Shown here piece after piece: positions 7,680 through 13,578 of a stretch of DNA of 18,995 nucleotides. Numbering within the stretch: position 1 is the first letter of the stretch; each line of letters begins with the position of its first letter. A program made the translations under genes and the position numbers. Location of the stretch: the NCBI GenBank assembly GCA_026710565.1, contig JAPOQV010000350.1, positions 1-18,995 of the forward strand. Reading direction: 5' to 3'. A model generated the notes under the pieces. The model had not been told where the DNA came from. It saw nothing but the letters and a program-made list of their open reading frames with translations, and did no database searches. The stretch comes from Spirochaetaceae bacterium (GTDB lineage Bacteria; Spirochaetota; Spirochaetia; SZUA-6; Bin103).

Positions 7680-8942
7680 TCAGGCGCGGGCCGGAGCTAG
7701 CTCCCAGGCGTCCAGCCGGCGTACGGTTGCCGGGCCGCCGCGAGCCAGCAGACGGATCTCGACGGCGTCGTCGCGGGTCGGGTAGATGCGCTGGGTCACG
7801 CACTGGCGGCCGTTCGCGTACACCTCCAGCAGCGACCGGTCCAGGAACAGGCGCAGCTTCAGGGGCTCGCCGGCGGCCACGCTGAACGGCGCCTGTTGAG
7901 CCGTGACCGTGCGTTCGCTCGCCGGCAGTGTGGCCATCAGCGCACGGCCGTTGTTGCTGGTCCGGTAGCGGTGATAAACGATCTGGGGATCCAGCGACGA
8001 GCGGCTCACGTCGACCCGGATCACCCCGGCGCGGGCGTCGTACGTCACCGGCGTCCGCTCCGTGCCGTCGGGCGAGCAGCGCACCGCGACGCCCACCTCG
8101 GCCGCCTCCGACGGGTCGATCTCCAGCGCCAGTTCCAGGGTGTCCCCGGCGACGCCGGCCACCACCGCATCGACGCCGTCGGCCACGGCGAGCGACTGCC
8201 GGCGGCGGTGACGGTAGCGCAACCGCTCCACCTCCGGCGCCGGCTCGATGGTCAGGGTGCCGTCGGCGGCCAGCCCCAGGATGCGCGGCAGCGTCATCAC
8301 CCCCGACCAGCCGGCTGCGCGTTCGCGCTCCTCCCCCCGGATCTCGCGCACCCAGTCGAAGAAGATGCGCCGCCCGGAGGCGTCCAGCAAGGTGCGCGGG
8401 CCGCCGAGCACGGTGAGCACGCCCCTGGCGAGCGCGCGCTCGCGCATGATGGTGCCGGCCTTCACCGAGTCGACCACCGACACCGCGGGCATCCAGAAGC
8501 CGCCCTTGATCACGGCGCCGTTTACGTACGGGATGCGCGCGACCACCTCGTCCGGCGTCAGAAGCTCGGCCTCGATGCCCCAGGAGCGCGCCGAGGTCAT
8601 GCGCCGGCGCAGCTCCTCCATGCGCTCCTCGGTGCGCGCGACCTCGACGCCGCCGCAGGTGGTGTTGACCCCGAGCTCCTCGTACTGGCGCTGGCTCTCC
8701 AGCGTCAGCATTGCGATCTCGCGGCCGTGGTCGGTCGGGAAGATGAAGTTGGACGCGTGGCCGGTGGAGCCGCCCGGGTTGGGAAGCGGCCCCTTGTCGA
8801 TCAGGACCAGGTCCTCCCAGCCCAGCTCCGCGAGGTGGGCGACCAGACAGTTGCCGACGATGCCGGCGCCGATCACGGCGACTCTGGCGCGCTCCAGCGG
8901 GGCACCCGAACCGGTTGCCGATTGATTGTTCACGCCCTCCAT
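7680..8942 (-). CDS. Chimeric FAD oxidoreductase / GH32 C-terminal domain protein
   Basis: An uninterrupted ORF of 420 residues (ATG 8940-8942). Residues 1 to about 178 are the N-terminal half of a DAO-type FAD oxidoreductase related to sarcosine/dimethylglycine dehydrogenases: dinucleotide motif VAVIGAGIVGNCLVAHLAEL at 21-40, then GGSTGHASNFIFPTDHGREI and VVDSVKAGTIMRERALARG. From about residue 182 it is the end of a GH32 enzyme (invertase/levanase): TLLDASGRRIFFDWVRE, GWSGVMTLPRILGL, EPAPEVERLR, then the beta-sandwich with LFLDRSLLEVYANGRQ. The GH32 catalytic propeller (NDPNG, RDP and EC motifs) and the oxidoreductase C-terminal domain are both missing. The junction is near 8388-8408. Neither activity is expected to survive, so this may be an expressed-frame pseudogene made by deletion between two metabolic genes. 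GC content is very high. Confidence 0.75.
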   Translation of the reverse strand: MEGVNNQSATGSGAPLERARVAVIGAGIVGNCLVAHLAELGWEDLVLIDKGPLPNPGGSTGHASNFIFPTDHGREIAMLTLESQRQYEELGVNTTCGGVEVARTEERMEELRRRMTSARSWGIEAELLTPDEVVARIPYVNGAVIKGGFWMPAVSVVDSVKAGTIMRERALARGVLTVLGGPRTLLDASGRRIFFDWVREIRGEERERAAGWSGVMTLPRILGLAADGTLTIEPAPEVERLRYRHRRRQSLAVADGVDAVVAGVAGDTLELALEIDPSEAAEVGVAVRCSPDGTERTPVTYDARAGVIRVDVSRSSLDPQIVYHRYRTSNNGRALMATLPASERTVTAQQAPFSVAAGEPLKLRLFLDRSLLEVYANGRQCVTQRIYPTRDDAVEIRLLARGGPATVRRLDAWELAPARA

Positions 8943-9013
8943 TGACGGGACCTTGATGCCGGTCCGTCAACCTGCCGGTGGCGTAGGTGGCCGCCACCGT
9001 CGGGGACGATGAG

Positions 9014-9250
9014 TCACCGGGCCAGCAGCTCGTACAGCAACCGGTTGCGCTCCAGGCTCGCCCGGTAGTGGGCGATCACCTTAGGGCGGATCCGATGCTG
9101 CGCCCTGCTCTCGATGTAGCTGGCCATGGCGTCTTCGAGCACAGCCTGAAAGTGGCGACCGTCGCTGCGGGCGATCTCCCTCATCGAAGCCAGCAACTCC
9201 GGCTTCGCCTCGCTGGAGAACTCCACCCGTTGCCCGGCCTGTACCACCAT
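9014..9250 (-). CDS. Small hypothetical protein, possible ribbon-helix-helix antitoxin-like
   Basis: A 78-residue frame from ATG 9248-9250, with GGAGG 11 bases upstream. An in-frame ATG at 9298 has no ribosome site, so the shorter form is preferred. It starts MVVQAGQRVEFSSEAKPELL and continues RSDGRHFQAVLEDAMASYIE and IRPKVIAHYRASLERNRLL. The short strand followed by two helices (ASMREIARSDGRHFQAVLEDAM) is compatible with a ribbon-helix-helix fold like that of type II antitoxins, with a basic C-terminal helix. No toxin gene is visible beside it. The assignment is tentative. Confidence 0.45.
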   Translation of the reverse strand: MVVQAGQRVEFSSEAKPELLASMREIARSDGRHFQAVLEDAMASYIESRAQHRIRPKVIAHYRASLERNRLLYELLAR

Positions 9251-9488
9251 CCTCGAACACGCCTCCGCAGGTCCAAAGCATCGGTCGGACAAGGACATAC
9301 GTCAAGAGACATCGTGACGGAGGTCGGGCGCCCTGCCCCACGGCACTCCGTCACGAGGGCGCGGATACGGGGGCTCGAATCCGTCGTAGAGGAGTCGGTC
9401 AACGCAGAGTGTCACCCGATCCCGACTCCAGTCAACGAGCAGTTCAGAAGTCCCAACATTCATTGTACTGTTTCATCAGGGACTCTGT

Positions 9489-9707
9489 TTGCACATCACT
9501 TCACTCAGGGCAAAGTTAGATGCTCTTTCCGAAGATCGTCGGAAGAGGGTCGAGAAGTTGGTCGACGCGCTGATTGCCGAAGACATGACTCTTCGGGACC
9601 GCCGCAAGGTGCAAAATCAGGCACTGACTCCCGCAGGCGAGAAGCTCCAGCCGGGATCAGGCACATCGGGCCGAGCTGCCTGGCGCAGGAGTTCCGGCAC
9701 TTCGTGA
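9489..9707 (+). pseudogene. XRE/HigA-like antitoxin remnant
   Basis: From TTG 9489 the frame reads SLRAKLDALSEDRRKRVEKL, then VDALIAEDMTLRDRRKVQNQ. This resembles the N-terminus of a family of XRE-type antitoxin regulators ('LreKLdaLp.eRR.kVeaRaaeLIaEEmTLRdLRkA...LTQ'). After ALTPAGEKLQPGSG the helix-turn-helix that should follow is not recognisable and the frame ends in low-quality sequence. It is probably the head of a decayed antitoxin gene. Its toxin partner would be expected just upstream, but 9251-9488 shows nothing I can support. It ends 69 bases before the cas3 start. Confidence 0.35.
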
Positions 9708-9775
9708 TCTCCTTCGGCGAGTGCTGGTAGGTGCCGCCCTCGGGCGGCCCAGGTGGATCAGGTGGATCCGATCCG

Positions 9776-12088
9776 ATGGACGAAGACGCGAGCGACTATC
9801 GCGCCCAGAACGCCGTGCGCAGGATGAGAGAGAAAGTGCGACCCTCGCCATACTACGCACACAGCGCTCAGTCGGCTGATCGGGAGCGGTGGCACCGGCT
9901 ATCGAGCCACCTGGAGGACACGGCGGCCCGTGCCGAGAGATTCCTCGCTTCGGTGGGAGGAGCATGGATCGGTCGAGCGGCCGGTTTGCTGCACGACCTT
10001 GGCAAGTACACGCCGAGGTTCCAGAGCCGGCTTGAGGGACGCCGGCGCGTAGACCACTCAACCGCCGGCGCGAAGGCGGCAATCGAGCGGTACGGTTGCG
10101 TCCTCGGCAAGATGTTGGCGTTCTGCATCGCCGGACACCACGCAGGCTTGGCCAACGGAGTAAACGGCGAGCGCACATCTGCCTTGGCCGACCGTCTTAG
10201 TGTGGAAGTCGATCAACTCGATCCCGCATGGAAAGGGGAGATCACGCTTCCTGCACCGGAGCCTCCCGGCGTCAAGTCCCGCGACAGTGAGACCGTTGGG
10301 TTCTGCGCGTCATTCTTCATCCGCATGGTCTTCTCCGCTCTCGTAGACGCGGACTTCCTCGACACGGAGGCGTACTACGCCGAGCTGGACGGCAAGAAGA
10401 TGCCGCGCGGCGTGCATCCGGGGCTGCGCGAATTATCGAGGCGACTCAGCGCGTATCTCAAGATCCTCGCGGACTCCGCGGACGCCAGTGACGTGAACAG
10501 CGTGCGTCAAACGGTCCTGAACTACGCACGGAAGAGGGCCGCGGAACCGCCGGGCGTGTTCTCGCTGACCGTACCGACAGGCGGTGGCAAGACGTTGACA
10601 TCGCTTGCGTTCGCGCTGGATCACGCTCTGACCCATGAACTTGAGCGCGTCATCTACGTCATCCCGTACATGAGCATTATCGAGCAGACCGTATCGGTAT
10701 TCCGCAGCGCGCTACGCGCCGACGATGGCGATGCAGCCGACTTCGTCGTCGAGCATCACAGCACCTTCGACGAAGACTCGATCGGCAACCGCGAAGCAGT
10801 GTCCAAGCTGCGACTGGCGATGGAGAACTGGGACGCCCCCATCATCGTCACGACGGCGGTGCAGTTCTTCGAGAGCCTGTTCTCCGACCGTCCTTCGCGC
10901 TGCCGGAAACTTCACAACATCGCCAACAGCGTCGTCATTCTCGACGAGGCGCAGACGCTCCCACTGGCATTCCTCAGGCCATGCGTCACGGCGCTGGACG
11001 AGCTGGCCCGCAACTGGCGGACGAGCATCGTGCTCTGCACGGCGACGCAGCCGGCGTTGGGCAGGGATGCCGGCTTTCCGGGTGGCTTGGAGGAAGTGCG
11101 AGAGCTGGCTCCCGAACCTCGCAGGCTTCATCAAACCCTGAAACGCACCCGGATACAGCATCAGGGAACGATGGATGACGCCGAACTGGCGGAGTGTCTG
11201 CGAACTGCGCCGCAAGCGCTCTGCATCGTCAACACTCGCCGCCATGCCCGTGAGCTCTATGAGTCGATCGATGACCTGGATGGTGCCTGCCACCTGACGA
11301 CCCTGATGTGCGCTCGACACCGTCGCGAGAAGCTGGAGGAAGTGCGCGACCGCTTGAGCGCGGGCGCACCGGTTCGCCTGATCGCCACGTCATTGGTCGA
11401 GGCCGGCGTCGATGTCGATTTCCCGGTCGTCTGGCGCGCTGCGGCAGGTTTGGAGTCGATCATCCAGGCAGCCGGACGGTGCAACCGCGAAGGAAGTGTG
11501 CCCATCGGCGATGTCTTCGTGTTCGAGCCGTTGGAGCGCGAAGGGCGCCGACCGCCGCCGGAGATCGCACAGTTTGCATCCGCCGCGCGTAGCGTGATGC
11601 GCAAGCACGGTGATCCGCTGTCCCTGGATGCGATCGACGACTACTTCCGAGAGCTGTACTGGATCAAGGGCACGGACGCGCTTGATGGGAAGGGCGTCCT
11701 GCGGCTCATGAACGAACGGCGCAGCAGCCTCGACTTTCCGTTCGAGACCGTTGCCAAGCAGTTTCGGCTGATCGAGACGGCCATGGTTCCGGTGATCGTT
11801 CCCTATCGCGGTGCGGACGGAGCCGACGACAGCGTGGCGCGCTCGCTTGCGGAACTCGCCTGGGTCGACCGGCCGGGCAGCATCGCGCGCAGGCTTCAGC
11901 CTTACGTCGCCGCCGTTCCTCCCTCAGCACGGGACGCCCTACTGTCTGCCGGGGCTGCGAGCGCGAAGCGCAGGGAGGACTTCGATCTGCAGTTCGTGGT
12001 GCTCACGAACCTTGCTCTGTACCGATCGGACGTTGGGTTGACGTGGGACGAGCCCACCTTCCAAAATGCCGAGAGTTTGATCCTCTAG
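9776..12088 (+). CDS. cas3: Cas3, type I-C CRISPR target nuclease-helicase
   Basis: 770 residues. Cas3 is recruited by Cascade to unwind and degrade target DNA. ATG 9776 is chosen because AGGTGGA lies 9 bases upstream; a GTG at 9731 would add a Gly/Pro-rich stretch. The N-terminal HD nuclease has LLHDLGKYTP with His73-Asp74, DHSTAGAK with His94, and HHAG at 121-124. The helicase has Walker A PTGGGKT at 267-273, the DEAQ box at 390-393, CTATQPAL, SLVEAGVDVDFP and the motif VI region QAAGRCNRE at 564-572. All expected motifs are present and length is normal for type I-C. It is first in the cas order, but 818 bases separate its stop from cas5c, unlike the tight spacing among the other cas genes. 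Confidence 0.95.
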   Translation: MDEDASDYRAQNAVRRMREKVRPSPYYAHSAQSADRERWHRLSSHLEDTAARAERFLASVGGAWIGRAAGLLHDLGKYTPRFQSRLEGRRRVDHSTAGAKAAIERYGCVLGKMLAFCIAGHHAGLANGVNGERTSALADRLSVEVDQLDPAWKGEITLPAPEPPGVKSRDSETVGFCASFFIRMVFSALVDADFLDTEAYYAELDGKKMPRGVHPGLRELSRRLSAYLKILADSADASDVNSVRQTVLNYARKRAAEPPGVFSLTVPTGGGKTLTSLAFALDHALTHELERVIYVIPYMSIIEQTVSVFRSALRADDGDAADFVVEHHSTFDEDSIGNREAVSKLRLAMENWDAPIIVTTAVQFFESLFSDRPSRCRKLHNIANSVVILDEAQTLPLAFLRPCVTALDELARNWRTSIVLCTATQPALGRDAGFPGGLEEVRELAPEPRRLHQTLKRTRIQHQGTMDDAELAECLRTAPQALCIVNTRRHARELYESIDDLDGACHLTTLMCARHRREKLEEVRDRLSAGAPVRLIATSLVEAGVDVDFPVVWRAAAGLESIIQAAGRCNREGSVPIGDVFVFEPLEREGRRPPPEIAQFASAARSVMRKHGDPLSLDAIDDYFRELYWIKGTDALDGKGVLRLMNERRSSLDFPFETVAKQFRLIETAMVPVIVPYRGADGADDSVARSLAELAWVDRPGSIARRLQPYVAAVPPSARDALLSAGAASAKRREDFDLQFVVLTNLALYRSDVGLTWDEPTFQNAESLIL

Positions 12089-12096
12089 TGTACGAC

Positions 12097-12125
12097 TTGC
12101 ACGAATGCGATACAGATACTATGAT
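12097..12125 (+). promoter_or_regulatory. Sigma-70-like promoter in the cas3-cas5c gap
   Basis: TTGCAC (12097-12102), 17 bases, TATGAT (12120-12125). Spacing and both hexamers are close to consensus. Transcription would start at about 12132-12133, immediately before the first repeat-like element at 12137. The CRISPR leader has the same -35 hexamer and a similar -10 (TTGCAC, 16 bases, TACGAT). It may drive the repeat-like RNA, the hicA-like gene or the downstream cas genes. Confidence 0.5.
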
Positions 12126-12136
12126 GTATGGAGATC

Positions 12137-12232
12137 GTCGGCGGAGAGACCGTCGGCGTGGGTAGAAATGTGCATGTCGTCCACATGGCGTGGGTCAGTC
12201 GTTCCCGGCTGGGCCGGGGACGTGGATGAGTC
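12137..12232 (+). ncRNA. Candidate CreA-like RNA: two degenerate CRISPR repeats around a pseudo-spacer
   Basis: Two segments resemble the 32-base repeat of the array at the right end of the window. Segment 1 (12137-12169, 33 bases) starts GTCG and ends GGCGTGGGTAGAAAT, 12 of 15 matches to the repeat end GGCGTGGATTGAAAC. Segment 2 (12198-12232) starts GTCGTTCCCG (the repeat start with one base missing) and contains GGGGACGTGGAT, 11 of 12 matches to GGGGGCGTGGAT. It keeps a hairpin at the repeat's stem position (CCCGGC, TGG, GCCGGG). The intervening 28 bases would be the pseudo-spacer. The order promoter, pseudo-repeat, pseudo-spacer, pseudo-repeat inside a cas operon is that of CreA antitoxin RNAs of CreTA modules. 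I found no clear pseudo-spacer target in the window. Competing view: this is a decayed hicB (a weak frame MRYRYYDVWRSS from 12105) and the similarity is chance. Confidence 0.35.
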
Positions 12233-12282
12233 GGCGAAGGCCAAGCAGTCCAGCGGCAGGATGACGGAACGCAGACCAGGCA

Positions 12283-12488
12283 ATGAAGGTCCGAGATGTC
12301 ATACGGGTCCTGGAGGAACACGGCTTCGAACTGGTCCGCCAGCGGGGAGACCATCGCCGCTTCAAGGGAGGAGCGGCGGACGTACCCGGATGGTCACCGT
12401 GCCCGGTGCAGTCGGCGCGGACCTTCCAAAGGGGACGCTCGCCGCCATCAGGCGCCAGTCCGGGCTACGTCGCGGTCTGTTTCGTTAG
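12283..12488 (+). pseudogene. hicA: HicA-family mRNA interferase toxin, frameshifted
   Basis: ATG 12283 begins MKVRDVIRVLEEHGFELVRQ then RGDHRRFKGG. This is the HicA double-stranded-RNA-binding-like fold with the catalytic His in GDHRRF. The frame then leaves the family. The sequence resumes in another frame as RTRMVTVPGAVGADLPKGTL then AAIRRQSGL, the HicA second half, ending at TAG 12486-12488. A one-base loss at about 12367-12378 explains this. Restored length is about 68 residues, normal for HicA. The toxin is therefore probably dead, unless the shift is a sequencing error. The adjacent HicB-like gene is convergent rather than co-transcribed, which is not the usual hicAB layout. Confidence 0.65.
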
Positions 12489-12835
12489 GGATGTACAGGA
12501 GCCTGAGATTGAAGCGTGAACTGCCATGCCTTGCGTGCACCGTGCCTGAGGCTGGACACCCACGTCATGAAGGCCAGCTTGGCCCGCACGTGCCGCGGGG
12601 ACCGTCTGGCAAGGAAGTGCCGCCGCTGCTCGACGGGCAAGCCGCGAACCCCGTCCAGGTACAACTCGATGCAGTTGACGAGCGAAGCCTTCACTTCATC
12701 AACGGAGGGGCCGAACGTTGCGATATCGAGGTCGACGCAGATCGCCTCCCAACCGTTGCCGTTGCCATGGACATAGCAGCGAAGCGTAAGGGTGGCTCCC
12801 GCAAGTCCGCGGTGCTGGAGGGTACCGTCAGACAT
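12485..12835 (-). CDS. HicB-like antitoxin-family protein
   Basis: 116 residues from ATG 12833-12835; a GTG at 12844 is the alternative. The core reads TLRCYVHGNGNGWEAICVDL, DIATFGPSVDEVKASLVNCI, ELYLDGV. This matches the HicB partial RNase H-like fold ('GWvAiClDLdIAtqG.s.dEvka.L.eaielYL'). The basic C-terminal part (RRHFLARRSPRHVRAKLAFM) is typical of a subgroup without the helix-turn-helix of classical HicB. It may bind HicA or be a solitary relative. It runs against the cas operon and overlaps the end of the hicA-like gene by 4 bases, so transcription here opposes that into cas5c. Confidence 0.65.
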   Translation of the reverse strand: MSDGTLQHRGLAGATLTLRCYVHGNGNGWEAICVDLDIATFGPSVDEVKASLVNCIELYLDGVRGLPVEQRRHFLARRSPRHVRAKLAFMTWVSSLRHGARKAWQFTLQSQAPVHP

Positions 12836-12844
12836 GACCTTCAC

Positions 12845-12874
12845 AGTATATCACTTACTCGCGGAAAGTGTCAG
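12845..12874 (-). promoter_or_regulatory. Promoter for the HicB-like gene, near-leaderless
   Basis: Reading the minus strand: CTGACA (12874-12869), 18 bases, TATACT (12850-12845). The predicted start is about 12838, only 3 bases before the ATG at 12835, so the transcript would be nearly leaderless. This fits the absence of a well-placed Shine-Dalgarno. The promoter lies directly upstream of cas5c on the opposite strand. Confidence 0.4.
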
Positions 12875-12906
12875 GCTCACGCGAGGCTCGAGATCGGAGT
12901 ACTGCG

Positions 12907-13578
12907 ATGCCGTATGGGGTGAAGTTGCACGTCTGGGGCGAGTATGCGTGCTTCACGCGGCCGGAGATGAAGGTGGAGCGGGTGTCGTACGACGCGATGA
13001 CTCCTTCGGCGGCCCGCGGGATCCTCGAAGCGATCCACTGGAAGCCGGCCATCCGCTGGGTAATCGCCCGCATCCACGTCCTGAAGCCGATTCGATTCGA
13101 GAACGTGCGTCGCAATGAGTTGGGACACAAGATCCCGGCGGGTAACGTCCGCTCCGCGATGAAGCGCGGCACCACGGACGGATTGCGCACGCTGATCGAG
13201 GACGACCGTCAGCAGCGTGCGGCGACCCTCCTGCGCGACGTAGCCTACGTGATCGAGGCCCACTTCGTGCTCACAGATGCCGCGATAGCCGACGACACGG
13301 AAGCGAAGCACTTGGCCATGTTCAACCGCCGTGCCGGCAAGGGCCAGTGCTTCCACCGCCCCTATCTGGGCACTCGCGAGTTCGCTGCCCACTTTGCGCC
13401 GGTAGGTGACGCGATTCCGCAGTCCGAACTCCCATCCGACCAGCGCGACCGTGACTTGGGATGGATGCTCCACGACATAGATTTCGGAGATGAACCGTCT
13501 CCCCGGTTCTTCCGCGCCACGCTGCGACACGGCGTGATCGAGGTCCCGCCGTTCGGCGCTCCAGAGGTCAAGGCATGA
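12907..13578 (+). CDS. cas5c: Cas5c (Cas5d), type I-C crRNA-processing Cascade subunit
   Basis: 223 residues. ATG 12907 is set by GGAG 7 bases upstream and by the family start (YGVKLHVWGEYACFTRPEMK). In type I-C, which lacks Cas6, Cas5c cuts the repeat RNA below its hairpin and stays on the 5' handle. Conserved stretches are VERVSYDAMTPSAARGILEA, then IHWKPAIRW, and GKGQCFHRPYLGTREF. The Lys134-His135 pair (TEAKHLAMF) corresponds by eye to the Lys-His pair of the Bacillus halodurans active site. The third residue there is a Tyr, whose position here may be His44. That alignment is uncertain. The gene ends with a 4-base ATGA overlap with cas8c, indicating translational coupling. Confidence 0.95.
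   Translation: MPYGVKLHVWGEYACFTRPEMKVERVSYDAMTPSAARGILEAIHWKPAIRWVIARIHVLKPIRFENVRRNELGHKIPAGNVRSAMKRGTTDGLRTLIEDDRQQRAATLLRDVAYVIEAHFVLTDAAIADDTEAKHLAMFNRRAGKGQCFHRPYLGTREFAAHFAPVGDAIPQSELPSDQRDRDLGWMLHDIDFGDEPSPRFFRATLRHGVIEVPPFGAPEVKA

Noticed and set aside
7896..8945. A 349-codon plus-strand frame and a 461-codon alternative minus frame over the oxidoreductase/GH32 gene
   Set aside because: Composition is His/Arg/Gly-biased shadow sequence. The 7680-8942 minus frame has clear FAD and GH32 motifs.
9370..9385. GGCTCGAATCC, resembling a tRNA T-loop or an attachment-site remnant
   Set aside because: No acceptor, D or anticodon arms can be drawn around it, and no integrase gene is in the window.
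12170..12197. Attempt to place a target of the pseudo-spacer inside the window
   Set aside because: Scanning for TTC followed by GTGCATG-like sequence gave only 5-6-base seeds (for example near 13266 and 17935, both inside cas genes). None is convincing or near a promoter.
12105..12282. hicB coding gene upstream of hicA
   Set aside because: The frame starts MRYRYYDV like some HicB proteins, but the rest lacks a convincing HicB core and it runs without a stop into the hicA region. It is kept only as the competing explanation for the repeat-like segments.
12508..12516. GATTGAAGC, similar to the last bases of the CRISPR repeat, near the end of the hicA-like gene
   Set aside because: Only 8 of 9 bases match, with no repeat start or hairpin nearby. 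A match this short is expected by chance in a region this size.
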